A stretch of 63,205 nt of DNA. Origin: Nitrospira sp. CR1.3 (GTDB lineage: Bacteria > Nitrospirota > Nitrospiria > Nitrospirales > Nitrospiraceae). The notes under the pieces are model-generated. The model was not told the origin of the DNA. It saw only the letters and a list, made by a program, of their open reading frames with translations, and did no database searches. The number at the start of each line of letters is the position of its first letter. Position 1 is the first letter of the stretch. Both the position numbers and the translations under genes were made by a program. Positions 44,301 to 52,947 of the stretch are shown here, piece by piece. The stretch spans positions 1 through 63,205 of the forward strand of contig WIAH01000020.1 of NCBI GenBank assembly GCA_014055525.1, in the 5' to 3' direction.

Positions 44301-45173
44301 ACTGCTTGGCTCGGTTGAATCGCTCTCCTGCTGGGAAAAGACTGACTCGCGCGACGTGTCCTTGGGCTCGATGCCATTAATAGCAGTCGAAACATCCGGC
44401 AGGGTCTTGGGCGCATTCCATTCGGACTCGTCCGGATGGAATGGAGACGGGTCCGGTGATGAGGACTCATCGAGTTGCTCCCAGGGCATGACTTCAGCGG
44501 GCGCGTTGGCTTCGCCGGCTGGATCCGAAGCGATGATCGGCCTGCCGTTTAGCTCTTCAGCAGCAGGTTGATTGTCCGAAACAGACCGGGGCAGAAGCCG
44601 GAATTCGCCGGTTTGAATATCGAACGAGGAAGCGAACTGAAAGGCGACAGGGCTGGCAGGAGCCAGTTCCCTGATTTTTCCATAGAGTTGTGACGGCTTC
44701 TCCGGGTGATCGGGGTCCGGGTCCTCCAAAAGGATTTCAACCGCCTTGCCAAGTTCGGCAACGGCCGCCATCGCGTCGCCTTTTTCCTCATAGACGTGAG
44801 CCAGCTGCTCAAGAAACGGGATGCAACGGGGGCCCGCCGCCAGATACTCGCGCAAGAGAGACTCGGCCAACCAGTAGTCCTGTCTTCCGATGGCCTCGTT
44901 CGCCAGAGATTCAAACGCCTCTCTGGCCGTAACGAGACTTCCCAGCCGAAGGTGCAATGTGGCGAACAGGCGGCGCGCTTCAGTATTTTGAGGGTCGAGG
45001 GCGAGCAGTTCCTTGAGGGCTGCGGAGGACCGGCCGTACTTGCCGGTGTTCATGTGAGTGATGGCTTCTTCGAGGAGCGCGCTTTTTTTACTGTAACCGA
45101 CAACACCCTGTTTGTGCCCCCTGGCAGATGTCTTCTTGTCGGCCTTGTGGGAAGATCTCTTGTCAGTCCGCAC
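41382..45173 (-). CDS. giant TPR/low-complexity/transmembrane protein of unknown function
   Basis: The 1263-residue protein starts at a GTG with AAGG eight bases upstream. Residues 30-175 contain TPR-like repeats (KSALLEEAITHMNTGKYGRS, FLEQLAHVYEEKGDAMAAVA). Residues about 200-740 are a low-complexity region rich in Pro, Glu, Ser and Ala. A long hydrophobic segment lies near 795-838 (LLCISLVVLGLATAALAAGM). The C-terminal 420 residues are a soluble domain matching nothing I know. It would tether a cytoplasmic TPR head through a long linker to the membrane and periplasm. It is divergent from the secretin gene. Confidence 0.6.
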   Translation of the reverse strand: MRTDKRSSHKADKKTSARGHKQGVVGYSKKSALLEEAITHMNTGKYGRSSAALKELLALDPQNTEARRLFATLHLRLGSLVTAREAFESLANEAIGRQDYWLAESLLREYLAAGPRCIPFLEQLAHVYEEKGDAMAAVAELGKAVEILLEDPDPDHPEKPSQLYGKIRELAPASPVAFQFASSFDIQTGEFRLLPRSVSDNQPAAEELNGRPIIASDPAGEANAPAEVMPWEQLDESSSPDPSPFHPDESEWNAPKTLPDVSTAINGIEPKDTSRESVFSQQESDSTEPSSVSIDSVLLQEAESAAEATPAELREQRAPIVELTVSPLISSEPAESSAERAADISWEATAPVEPSSVPSRMPWEHVADPALQIVETEAASVPIPSPDTDSVHHPEASTSTIPVEAAPIPATEPEPAPAPSSPTSFSWNAIFDSAWKIAVGTTAPSSSVVVKEADGTEPISSGEQPEPPVVTTGQAEATEEVDQQTNTIEVADVTSSSHPLDVPPAFEPSMHESVAEPLLSVPQPDLEEAPPSFPSPPTVLVSEVEEPAIPSSPVVENVQHEPAETFAVSPPESVAEPIPMGNLDYSPPTETPVEQEERQPTLPGSPTVDLKAGGSVSPTVEPPAHWTTGEAAVQQHRPSARKRKGEKESAETPEVAPPSSPARETQVEPVSELSRGWESKGAEEAEAEAETAVVAQEVAPELIEPKPPDSRPEWAQASDSISLDQPVPPAPIWQEPPSDTFYTIDEPARSSAASAVDVLFGSTGQGQAIQTKERFASPKQASRFRARLARLRLAVSSFILSCFSTTRAFVLLCISLVVLGLATAALAAGMLAIVWMVMEESPTQHYQGLTSGPQRQITDPKKNGFLLLMGFDAPSGTDPLQAGYERKVTEHDVASSRSCMLGQEAKGGSGTGASSNVIDGWFKGADPLTQLKGQPETVRSLVAQEATSLARYQQWMPMSFDDWGFGQILSPNCPHILLTHRLFLLDGFNQDTAVGINRLEKDMEAWRSALGQSKTLMVKMMAATAVQDDVALTSALLMRPETDSATINRLAKVVRPLDQLELSVRWPMQSHFIWATGNVAADLKKDRTEERPFHVSVAAAMPLPVQRRANAYAEYYDAANKAVAEGRYVNLPKASQFLRTSASNLFDYWANPIEHVIGIEPLPSWDPYVGRMVETDAQLRLASLQVWVRRGPSDGDVLGRLAKAGQAYYDPFTGLPMLVNQPKRLLYSVGRDGKDQEGDRHLDVVVAIPSVQSAAAESKRGSK

Positions 45174-45615
45174 GCTTCAACCTTACCAGATCACAGAAAA
45201 CACAAAGTGGCTCCCCTGGCTGATCAGAGCCTGATCGGCGCGACGGGAATTGAATTTGAGTCTGTTCGGGGTGGAACCGGTCAGACTAGTGCAATCCCGG
45301 TGCCATTTAGGACCCCATGGTGATATCGATGAGCCTTTAATTCCAATCGGTTAGGGATTAATCCTTCACCCTGACTACTCTTCTCATTTCAAAAATGGAC
45401 AAAGCAGTCGAGAAAGGCCTAGCTTATTGCCTCACAAGGTGTCCTGCACGCCGGCAGGGCTTCGCGAACCGGCCCACATTGGGTCGTTCAAACAATCGCT
45501 GGAAGGTTGTGTGACGGTAGCGCTTGTGATAGCGTCGGATCATCACTTCCTTGGATTTTCCTGTATCAGAAGAGCGGCGTTTCTTCCCTATAGCGTCCGA
45601 TCGACGAGGGAATTC
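45174..45615. other. divergent promoter region
   Basis: The stretch between the giant TPR protein and the secretin holds no supported gene. It contains the palindrome GGATTAATCC at 45355-45364 and an A+T-rich stretch near 45370-45400, suitable for divergent promoters or an operator. The frame of the secretin is open from 45427 but this part does not look coding. Confidence 0.35.
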
Positions 45616-47208
45616 TTGGGTTTTCAACGATTCAGGGTCCCGTTTCAGGGTGCCGCAGCGCTCTCCCTCTTCTTAATGGGCGGAGGAGCCCTCCCCTCTC
45701 AAACCTTCGGGGAAACCCAGGCGAACTCCGCTGGTCGGGTCAGTCTCGACTTCAACGAGGTAGAACTTCCCGTATTCGTGCGGTTCATCAGTGAGCTCAC
45801 CGGAAAGAACTTCGTCCTCGACGATACGGTTAAGAAGGCGGGCGGAAAGATCAGTGTCTTCTCTCCTACGAAGGTGACCCAGGACCAGGCCTATAACCTC
45901 TTTGTTTCTGCATTGGAGGTGAGTCGGTTGGCAGTGGTGCCCAAAGGTGCCGTCTATCAGATCGTGCCTATGGGTGAGCTCCCTCCTGAACGGGGAGTCT
46001 TTGTGTATAGACTCAAGCATGCGAATGCCACAGACCTCGCCGCGGTGCTGACCAATCTGGTCGCTCGGTCGCAGACCGTAGCCCAAACCGCGCCGGGCGC
46101 GCGGCCTCCGATCAGACCGTTAACAGAGTTCGAGGCGCCAGTGCAGGTCTTTGCCGATAAGGCGACCAATTCGGTCATTATCAGTTCCACAAAGGCTGCC
46201 TATAGTAAATTGCAATCCGTCATCCGGGACTTAGATAGCCGCCGCAAACAGGTATTCGTCGAAGCGGTCATATTGGAGGTTCAGGTGGACCGCCTCCGGC
46301 AAATCGGAACTGACCCGGTTCAAGCGCTCGGGGCAGCAAAATTTGGGTCCGTTACAGGAGTTGGAGGATTCAATAGAACCCCGGAGGATCTCTCGAGTGT
46401 GGCCCAAACCATCCTTGGCATCGCGGCAGGCGGAGCGACAGGGGGAGGGATCAGTGTCCTCGACTCCGGTATCGTTCGCGTCTTTCTTCAAGCCCTCATG
46501 AGCTTGACTGACACCAATATCCTGTCCACACCTCAAGTCCTTGCTGCTGATAATCAAAAGGCCAAGATCGTGGTCGGCGAGAATCGACCCTTTCCGACGG
46601 GGCAGGCCCAGGGCATCACGGGCGGGACCCTGGTGACCATCGAACGTAAAGACGTCGGTGTAACATTAGAACTCACCCCTCAGGTCCTGGAAAACGATCT
46701 CATCAGGCTCGAAATCAAGCAGGAGATCACGGCCATTGCGGAGAACGTGGCCCAGACGATCGGAAGCGGCACGGCCACCGTTCCCGTCGGACCCACCACT
46801 ACGAAACGCTCGATGGAGACGACCACGATCGCAAAGGATCAGCAGACATTGGTGGTCGGAGGGCTGATTCGCGACAACATCGTGGTCAGCGAGCGAAAGG
46901 TCCCTGGCTTGGGGGATATTCCATGGCTGGGATGGCTCTTCAGATTTCAGAGCAAAGCGACCGAGAAACTTAATCTGCTTGTCTTCCTCACGCCGACTCT
47001 CGTCAGAGATGAAGTCGATATGGTCGAACTCAACGCGCGCAAGGCCACGGAGCTCAGTACGCTACAACGCGAGAACCGGATCGAGGAATCCACCAGGCTC
47101 AAGCAAGAGGTCCTGGAAAAACTCGATCGTCACAACGCCACTCCCCATCCTCTTTCAGCTCCGGCCGCCCCCGCAGGATCAATTCAATCTCCAACCAGGA
47201 CTGAATAA
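45616..47208 (+). CDS. secretin (type II/III/IV pilus outer-membrane channel)
   Basis: The 530-residue protein forms a multimeric outer-membrane channel. I choose TTG at 45616, which has GAGGG six bases upstream and yields a proper signal peptide (FQGAAALSLFLMGGGALP). Next come N0 (VSLDFNEVELPVFVRFISEL) and N1/N2 domains (VFVYRLKHANATDLAAVLTN), a linker, and the secretin core: VFVEAVILEVQVDRLRQIGT, FLQALMSLTDTNILSTPQVL, VGENRPFPTG and VPGLGDIPWLGWLFR. It most resembles GspD. No ATPase, pseudopilin or inner-membrane platform gene is beside it. Confidence 0.87.
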   Translation: MGFQRFRVPFQGAAALSLFLMGGGALPSQTFGETQANSAGRVSLDFNEVELPVFVRFISELTGKNFVLDDTVKKAGGKISVFSPTKVTQDQAYNLFVSALEVSRLAVVPKGAVYQIVPMGELPPERGVFVYRLKHANATDLAAVLTNLVARSQTVAQTAPGARPPIRPLTEFEAPVQVFADKATNSVIISSTKAAYSKLQSVIRDLDSRRKQVFVEAVILEVQVDRLRQIGTDPVQALGAAKFGSVTGVGGFNRTPEDLSSVAQTILGIAAGGATGGGISVLDSGIVRVFLQALMSLTDTNILSTPQVLAADNQKAKIVVGENRPFPTGQAQGITGGTLVTIERKDVGVTLELTPQVLENDLIRLEIKQEITAIAENVAQTIGSGTATVPVGPTTTKRSMETTTIAKDQQTLVVGGLIRDNIVVSERKVPGLGDIPWLGWLFRFQSKATEKLNLLVFLTPTLVRDEVDMVELNARKATELSTLQRENRIEESTRLKQEVLEKLDRHNATPHPLSAPAAPAGSIQSPTRTE

Positions 47209-47310
47209 CTCAAGCCGCACCGCATCCGCATGCAGCGCCTAACGGACCGCTTGTGTCCGCGACGGGGTAAATGTCCTGGAAAGGACTACGTTCTGCTGAT
47301 TGCTCTGTGA

Positions 47311-47388
47311 TGGGGTGAGTGACGGGTTTCGAACCCGCGACCTCCGGATCCACAATCCGGCGCTCTAACCAACTGAGCTACACTCACC
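47311..47388 (-). tRNA. tRNA-His (anticodon GTG)
   Basis: The minus strand folds into a cloverleaf: acceptor GGTGAGTG paired with CACTCACC, D-arm AGCTCAGTTGGTTAGAGC, anticodon stem CCGGA/TCCGG with loop TTGTGGA (anticodon GTG), T-arm GCGGGTTCGAACCCG. The extra 5' G (position -1) opposes C73, as needed for HisRS. The terminal CCA is encoded. Confidence 0.97.
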
Positions 47389-47471
47389 ATACGGGATCCG
47401 CGCAGGCAAGATATCGATGCGGTGGAGGAGAATCTTAGCAAAGACAGAAGAAAGCCCGCAACCCATGCTCT

Positions 47472-48185
47472 TCAGCTCCGGGCGTCAAACGCAGCTTGCA
47501 TCTCCGACAGGATGGCGGCAGCGGCAGCGGCAGGGTCGGACGCGGCTCTGATCGGCCGACCGACGACCAGATAGTCGGCCCCTGCGGTAATCGCTCGAGT
47601 CGGTGTCGTGGCTCGAGCGTGGTCGTCGACATCCTTTCCGGCCGGACGAACCCCCGGCGTCACGATCAGGAATCGCGGGCCGACCTTCGGACGAAGGACG
47701 CCCGGCTCCTCACCGGAGGCCACCACGCCGTCGCATCCCATCTCGGACGCCAAGAGCGCGCGAGCCGTTACGAGATCGCCCACCGAATGCTGAATGCCCA
47801 TTTCTCTCAAATCATGGCTGTCGAAATTAGTCAGTACCGTCACGGCCAGGAGCTTGAGGGGCGAATCGCCTCGCCCCTTCACGGCGGCGGCCAACGCCTT
47901 TCTGTTCGCGTGAATGGTCAAGAATTCCACGCCCATTGCGGCCACCCGTTCGGTCGCCCGTCGGACGGTTTCCTCAATGTCGAGAAACTTGAGGTCGAGA
48001 AACACTCGCTTCCCTCGATCAATCAGGCGCCGCACCATGTCGGGCCCCGCCGCGGTGTATAGCTCGAGTCCCACCTTGACGAAGGTGATCTGATCCTGAA
48101 CCCGATCCATGAACCGCTCGGCCTCACTGGAAGAGGGAAGGTCGAGCGCAAGAATGAGTCTGTCATGCGCCTGGATTTTCAGCAC
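47472..48185 (-). CDS. pyrF: orotidine 5'-phosphate decarboxylase
   Basis: The 237-residue enzyme makes UMP from OMP, the last step of pyrimidine synthesis. The TIM barrel shows LILALDLPSSSEA, VKVGLELYTAAG, the catalytic Asp-X-Lys-X2-Asp in VFLDLKFLDI, and the phosphate loop VTPGVRPAGKD with DYLVVGRPI near the end. Starts at GTG with AGAGGA upstream. It is downstream of rpsT in opposite orientation and sits alone. Length is normal. Confidence 0.95.
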   Translation of the reverse strand: MLKIQAHDRLILALDLPSSSEAERFMDRVQDQITFVKVGLELYTAAGPDMVRRLIDRGKRVFLDLKFLDIEETVRRATERVAAMGVEFLTIHANRKALAAAVKGRGDSPLKLLAVTVLTNFDSHDLREMGIQHSVGDLVTARALLASEMGCDGVVASGEEPGVLRPKVGPRFLIVTPGVRPAGKDVDDHARATTPTRAITAGADYLVVGRPIRAASDPAAAAAAILSEMQAAFDARS

Positions 48186-48272
48186 AGGTCATTCCTCTCC
48201 GGAAAGTACTCACCTTGACGGTGCGATGAGCCCTATGGTACAAACTTGCTCCCTTGTATGGAGGAGTGTGCT

Positions 48273-48551
48273 ATGCCGGTGATCCACAAATCAACCATTC
48301 GTCGAGCCCGCCAAGCAGAAAAGCGACATGCGCGGAATCGGGCGACTTTGAGCGCGGTGAAGGGCCTCGTCAAGAAGGTCCAGGCGGCCGTCGCCGAGAA
48401 AAAGCCTGATGAGGCGAAGGCCTCTCTGCGCGAAGCTGAATCGGCTCTCAGCAAGGCGGTCACGAAGGGCGTCTTGAAACCCAATACCGCCTCTCGACGC
48501 ATCTCGCGCCTCACACATCACGTCAACTCCCTGGTTGCGGCCCGCGCGTAA
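48273..48551 (+). CDS. rpsT: 30S ribosomal protein S20
   Basis: A 92-residue basic, helical protein with the S20 features: MPVIHKSTIRRARQAEKRHA at the start, RNRATLSAVKGLVKKVQAAV and a C-terminal KGVLKPNTASRRISRLTHHV. It binds 16S rRNA at the base of the 30S body. GGAGGAG lies six bases before the chosen ATG. Its 3' end overlaps the end of holA by 29 bases on opposite strands. Confidence 0.96.
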   Translation: MPVIHKSTIRRARQAEKRHARNRATLSAVKGLVKKVQAAVAEKKPDEAKASLREAESALSKAVTKGVLKPNTASRRISRLTHHVNSLVAARA

Positions 48552-49638
48552 TCGTCCTGACATTCGGCACTTGCCTTGTCCTGGTCGGCGGCGGCGAGGC
48601 GGAGGTTTGTCGAGGCGCGGGAGACCGTGACTCTCCATGCCGCCTCTCGCACAGCCGGAAGATCAGCCGATCGAGAATCACGGCCGGTCTACCGCTGCTT
48701 CCCCCCTTCAGCCTTGAATCCGTCTGCAGAAATTCCCGCAGCGCGTCCCGGAGATGCGTCTCCGAAAACTGATTGAGAAACGGGCGAACTTTGGACGGGT
48801 CCATCCGCAAGGTCCTCGCCGCCTCTCCTTCACGGCCTCCCTCACGCATCATCTCCTTGACCTTCCACAGTCTCCGGTATTGCCAGGCCAGCGATCCCAG
48901 AATCTTGAGTGCGGCTTCGCCTGCCTCCATGTTGCGCGCGAGGATGGCCAAGGCGCGGCCGCGGTTTCCAGACCCGATAGCAGCGGCTAGATCAAAAACG
49001 GATGCGCCCGGTTCGGTTCCGCGCATTGTCGCCACCTCTTCAGCAGTGACCAGTCGATCGGGCGGCACGTAAGCAGCAAGCTTCTCCAACTCCCGGCGAA
49101 CGGAGTACAGCGATCCGCTGCAAGCCTCCTTGAGGAGCAGGAACGCATCTTCACTCAGTCTCACGCCGATGCGCTCGGCATCCTGCTTGAGCCATGGCAG
49201 GAACTGCGACTCCTTGAGCGGCGAACAATCCACAACCACGGCGGCTTTCGTCAGAGCCTGAGTAAACTTCAACCGGCCGTCGAGCTTCGGCGCGACCAAC
49301 GCCAGCGTTGTCGCGCCGTTCGGTTGCTCAAAATAGGGAAGCAGCGCTTCGCCCTGCCGAGCCGGCAGTTTGTCAGCCGCCTTGACGATGACCAGCCGAC
49401 GAGGCGAAAACACCGCGACTTCGGACGCGCAGGCGACGATCTCCGCCCCTTCGACTTCGTCCCCATAGAATAGATCGCAATTGAAGTCGTCGCCTCCCTC
49501 GCCCAACACCATCGTCTTCAACGAGGCCACCGCCGCGTCCCGAAGCAGATCCTCCTCGCCGATCAACGCATAGATCGGAGCGAAGGAGCCTTGGGCAAGC
49601 CGGGCGTGGAGTTGAGCGGGTGAAACGGATTGCGGCAT
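48523..49638 (-). CDS. holA: DNA polymerase III subunit delta
   Basis: The 371-residue subunit of the clamp-loading complex opens the beta clamp. Three AAA+-like domains are seen: IYALIGEEDLLRDAAVASLK at the N-terminus, LVIVKAADKLPARQGEALLP in the middle and a helical C-terminal domain containing IGSGNRGRALAILARNMEAG. As usual the P-loop is absent. A Pro/Arg-rich tail follows residue 340. It lies 14 bases downstream of lptE on the same strand, a pairing seen with leuS in many bacteria. Confidence 0.93.
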   Translation of the reverse strand: MPQSVSPAQLHARLAQGSFAPIYALIGEEDLLRDAAVASLKTMVLGEGGDDFNCDLFYGDEVEGAEIVACASEVAVFSPRRLVIVKAADKLPARQGEALLPYFEQPNGATTLALVAPKLDGRLKFTQALTKAAVVVDCSPLKESQFLPWLKQDAERIGVRLSEDAFLLLKEACSGSLYSVRRELEKLAAYVPPDRLVTAEEVATMRGTEPGASVFDLAAAIGSGNRGRALAILARNMEAGEAALKILGSLAWQYRRLWKVKEMMREGGREGEAARTLRMDPSKVRPFLNQFSETHLRDALREFLQTDSRLKGGSSGRPAVILDRLIFRLCERRHGESRSPAPRQTSASPPPTRTRQVPNVRTITRGPQPGS

Positions 49639-49652
49639 GGACTGTTCGCTCC

Positions 49653-50297
49653 CTAGGGCGTACTCGTCGTCGGCTTCGGCGCCGGCTTGGCCAATTGGCC
49701 CGATTCGAGCTGCAGGAGAAATCGGGACGCGAGATCCTCCGCAATAAACTTGCCGGCCTGTTCGAGAGAACGGTTCTGCAGGACGCGGTTGAACTGCAAG
49801 TCCGTCGTAATGAAGAACTCGGAGGCTCCCTTGGCCGTCTGGGTCCAGACGACGCGCTTGGTTCTCGTCTCCTCGACTTTGACCGCCACAACCACCTCCG
49901 TACGACTTTCGAGGGTCGTCGTCTGCGTAAAGCTGAGCGTGGGCAGGACGACCGAGAGGATTTGTCCGGACAACACGAGGTCGGCCGCCTCTGATTCCGG
50001 AACAACTTGCGCTCCGCTCCCTGAAGAAAACTCATGCCTCAGGTAATTGGTAAACCGAGCCTCCAGGTTCGGTTCAAACGTCTTGTTCTCCAACGTCCTG
50101 ATGATCACGCGCGGCGGAGGCGTCGCCGGGGCCGCCGAAGAAGCGCCGCCGATGGTCGGGCCCGCTCCTTCCACTCGAAATTGGTAGCCGCAGCCGGTCA
50201 AGAGCGCGAGACAGGCGAGAGAGGCGAGACTTGCGCGGCAGGCAAGAAGCCCGTCCCTCGGGACACGTTGGCTCAGCCTTTCTCGCTTTTCTCGCAC
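49653..50297 (-). CDS. lptE: LPS-assembly lipoprotein LptE
   Basis: The 214-residue lipoprotein plugs LptD in the outer membrane. The lipobox is LALLTGC with the acylated Cys at about 36, followed by GYQFRVEG, the typical LptE start. VIIRTLENKTFEPNLEARFT and LRHEFSSGSGAQVV match the family. The gene lies between leuS and holA, its usual genomic neighbourhood. The 5' coding sequence including the signal peptide is built from a CTCGC-rich repeat (family C). The start is a GTG; no better one is present. Confidence 0.9.
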   Translation of the reverse strand: MREKRERLSQRVPRDGLLACRASLASLACLALLTGCGYQFRVEGAGPTIGGASSAAPATPPPRVIIRTLENKTFEPNLEARFTNYLRHEFSSGSGAQVVPESEAADLVLSGQILSVVLPTLSFTQTTTLESRTEVVVAVKVEETRTKRVVWTQTAKGASEFFITTDLQFNRVLQNRSLEQAGKFIAEDLASRFLLQLESGQLAKPAPKPTTSTP

Positions 50298-50325
50298 GTC
50301 GCGCCCGTCCCGCCTTTCCTGCTAC
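50198..50325. repeat. CTCGC-rich repeat, family C copy 3, in the lptE 5' end
   Basis: The sequence contains GCGAGACAGGCGAGAGAGGC, GGCGAGACTTGCGCGGCAGG and CTTTCTCGCTTTTCTCGCAC. It resembles the copies at 8400-8482 and 11326-11410. Here it overlaps the leuS-lptE gap and the lptE signal peptide. Confidence 0.55.
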
Positions 50326-52757
50326 ACCACGAAATTAATCAGCTTATTCTCGACATAGATGACCTTTTTCAGCTCTTTCCCCTGTAGCCATTCCGCCGCT
50401 TGAACCAGGGCCAACCCTTCGACCTGCTCGCGTGTCGAGCCTGCTGCCACCTCGATCTTCGCCCGCAGCTTGCCATTGACCTGGATAGGAATCGTCAGCC
50501 GATCGCTCACGGTCAGCGCCGGATCGAACGCCGGCCAGGCCTGCCAGGAGACGCTTGGCTCGTGCCCGAGCAGGGCCCAGAGTTCCTCTGCGAGGTGAGG
50601 CGCGAACGGTGAGAGCAGCAGCACGAAGGTCTCGATCACGGCGCGAGGCCGCTGATCCGACTTTGTCATCTCGTTGGTGAAGACCATCATCTGGGAGATG
50701 GCGGTGTTGAAGCGCAGCGCATCGATATCTTCTGTGACCTTCTTGATGGTCTGGTGCAGCAATCGTTGCTGGTCAAGACTCGGCGGCGAGGAGACGATCG
50801 CCTTCGATAGTCGCCCTTCTTCATTCACCATCAGCCGCCAGACCCGTTCGAGAAACCTCGTGACCCCTTCGACGCCTCTGGTACTCCAGGGCTTCATCGC
50901 CTCCAGCGGCCCCATGAACATCTCATACAGACGCACCGCATCGGCGCCGAACTGATCCATCATGTCGTCCGGGTTCACGACGTTTCCGCGGGACTTGGAC
51001 ATCTTTTGATTATCTTCCCCGAGCACGATCCCCTGATGCACGAGTTTCTTGAACGGCTCCGGTGTGGTGACGATCCCGATGTCGTACAGCACCTTGTGCC
51101 AGAAGCGTGCATAAAGCAGATGCAGCACGGCGTGCTCGCTGCCGCCGATATAGAGATCAACCGGCATCCAATATCGTTCCTTCGCCGGATCCACGAGTTG
51201 TTTGGGATTGGCCGGATCGATGAATCGCAGGTAGTACCAGCAGGACCCGGCCCATTGCGGCATGGTGTTGGTTTCCCGCCTGGCCGCTTTGCCGCTCGCC
51301 GGGTCGGTCGTGCGAAGCCAGTCCTCGAGATTGGCGAGCGGGCTTTCGCCGGTTCCTGACGGCTTGAAATTGCTCGTCTCCGGCAACCGCAACGGCAACT
51401 GCTCTTCGGGAAGCGATCGCGCATCTCCATCTACCCAGACGATCGGAAACGGCTCCCCCCAGTAACGCTGACGGGCAAAGAGCCAATCCCGCAATTTATA
51501 GTTCACGGCCTTCCGGCCTTTGCTGTTCGATTCCAGCCAACCGGTGATCTTTGGAATGGCATCGATCGGTGTCAAGCCGTCGATTGAGAACGATCCGTCG
51601 GGCGACGTGGAGTTGACGACCCGGCCCGTCTCCGTTTCCAGGTAGGCCTCCTTTTCCACATCGCCGCCCGCAATCACCTCGCGAATCGGGAGCAAATAGG
51701 TCTTGGCAAATGCCCAGTCTCTCGCGTCATGCGCCGGCACCGCCATAATGGCGCCCGTTCCATAACTCATCAACACGTAGTCGGCGATCCAAATCGGAAG
51801 GGCTTCCCCATTGACGGGATTGATCGCATAGCCTCCGGTGAAGACCCCGGTCTTGTCTTTCTCCAGATCCTGGCGCTGCAGGTCGCTCTTTTTCGCCGCA
51901 GCCTCCCGGTAGCCGGTTACCGCCTTCTGCTGCTCAGGGGTCGTGACCGCTTCAACCAGCGGATGTTCGGGCGAGAGTACCATGTACGTCGCGCCGAAAA
52001 GCGTGTCGGGCCTGGTGGTGAAGATCCGAATGGCGCCGTGAATATCTGCCAGGTGAAATTCCACCTCGGCTCCCACGGATCGACCAATCCAGTTTTTCTG
52101 CATCTCAAGGGTGCTGGGCGGCCATTCGACCAGTGAAAGGTCGTCGAGTAATCGATCCGCATAGGCCGTAATCTTCAGCACCCATTGACGCATAGGCTTG
52201 CGAATCACTTCGAAGCCGCCCACTTCGCTTTTCCCGTCCACGATCTCTTCGTTCGCCAGGACTGTTCCCAAAGCAGGGCACCAGTTGACCGGGACCTCGG
52301 CCACATAGGCGAGTCCCAGTTTGAATAGTTGGAGGAAGATCCATTGGGTCCACCGGTAATAGTCCGGGTCCGTCGTGCTGAGTTCCCGTTCCCAGTCATA
52401 GGAGAGCCCGACCCGCTTCATCTGTCGCTTGAACGTGGCGATGTTCTCCGCCGTCGTGATCGAAGGATGAATTCCCGTTTTCACCGCGTACTGTTCCGCT
52501 GGCAATCCGAACGCGTCCCACCCCATGGGGTGCAAGACGTTGAATCCCCTCATTCGTTTATAGCGAGACACGATGTCGGTGGCTGTGTAGCCTTCGAGGT
52601 GGCCGACGTGGAGGCCGGATCCGGACGGGTATGGAAACATGTCCAAACAATAGAATTTCGGCTTGGAGGGATCTTCGGCGGCGCGGAAGGGACGGTGCTG
52701 TTCCCAGTAGGCCTGCCACTTTGCCTCAATGGCCTGATGGTCGTATGTTTTGCTCAT
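50322..52757 (-). CDS. leuS: leucyl-tRNA synthetase
   Basis: The 811-residue class Ia enzyme charges tRNA-Leu. HIGH motif is HVGH in [16 protein letters not shown]; the KMSKS motif is [15 protein letters not shown]. The editing domain (about 220-400) includes [14 protein letters not shown] with the conserved Thr-rich and GDARD-like [11 protein letters not shown]. The C-terminal domain ends in LINFVV. I start at [18 protein letters not shown] (ATG 52757); the frame extends to 52898 but overlaps the methyltransferase region. lptE and holA follow on the same strand, giving the common leuS-lptE-holA order. Confidence 0.97.
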   Translation of the reverse strand: MSKTYDHQAIEAKWQAYWEQHRPFRAAEDPSKPKFYCLDMFPYPSGSGLHVGHLEGYTATDIVSRYKRMRGFNVLHPMGWDAFGLPAEQYAVKTGIHPSITTAENIATFKRQMKRVGLSYDWERELSTTDPDYYRWTQWIFLQLFKLGLAYVAEVPVNWCPALGTVLANEEIVDGKSEVGGFEVIRKPMRQWVLKITAYADRLLDDLSLVEWPPSTLEMQKNWIGRSVGAEVEFHLADIHGAIRIFTTRPDTLFGATYMVLSPEHPLVEAVTTPEQQKAVTGYREAAAKKSDLQRQDLEKDKTGVFTGGYAINPVNGEALPIWIADYVLMSYGTGAIMAVPAHDARDWAFAKTYLLPIREVIAGGDVEKEAYLETETGRVVNSTSPDGSFSIDGLTPIDAIPKITGWLESNSKGRKAVNYKLRDWLFARQRYWGEPFPIVWVDGDARSLPEEQLPLRLPETSNFKPSGTGESPLANLEDWLRTTDPASGKAARRETNTMPQWAGSCWYYLRFIDPANPKQLVDPAKERYWMPVDLYIGGSEHAVLHLLYARFWHKVLYDIGIVTTPEPFKKLVHQGIVLGEDNQKMSKSRGNVVNPDDMMDQFGADAVRLYEMFMGPLEAMKPWSTRGVEGVTRFLERVWRLMVNEEGRLSKAIVSSPPSLDQQRLLHQTIKKVTEDIDALRFNTAISQMMVFTNEMTKSDQRPRAVIETFVLLLSPFAPHLAEELWALLGHEPSVSWQAWPAFDPALTVSDRLTIPIQVNGKLRAKIEVAAGSTREQVEGLALVQAAEWLQGKELKKVIYVENKLINFVV

Positions 52758-52947
52758 GCGCTCTGGACAGAACCGCGGCCTCCAGTGGGGCCAATAATGA
52801 CGAGGGACTCTAGCATAGACCAGCCGGGGCAACAAGAATCCGAGGCGGGTGAACACAAGAAACGATGCCTCCCTGATTAGACAGTGGCGACCGGCCATAC
52901 GCGGGAGCTATGCTGATAGAGACGGAGTGACGCTCCCTGGGAATGGC

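Noticed and set aside
41382..45173. Low-complexity middle of the giant protein as a frameshifted pseudogene
   Set aside because: The frame stays open for 1263 codons, with TPR and membrane parts at the ends in the same frame, so it is intact.
45427..45615. Upstream extension of the secretin frame
   Set aside because: The TTG at 45427 lacks a ribosome binding site and the extension would precede and hide the signal peptide.
47454..47483. GCCCG/CGGGC hairpin as the pyrF terminator
   Set aside because: The stem is only five bases with a 20-base loop and overlaps the stop codon; too weak to call.
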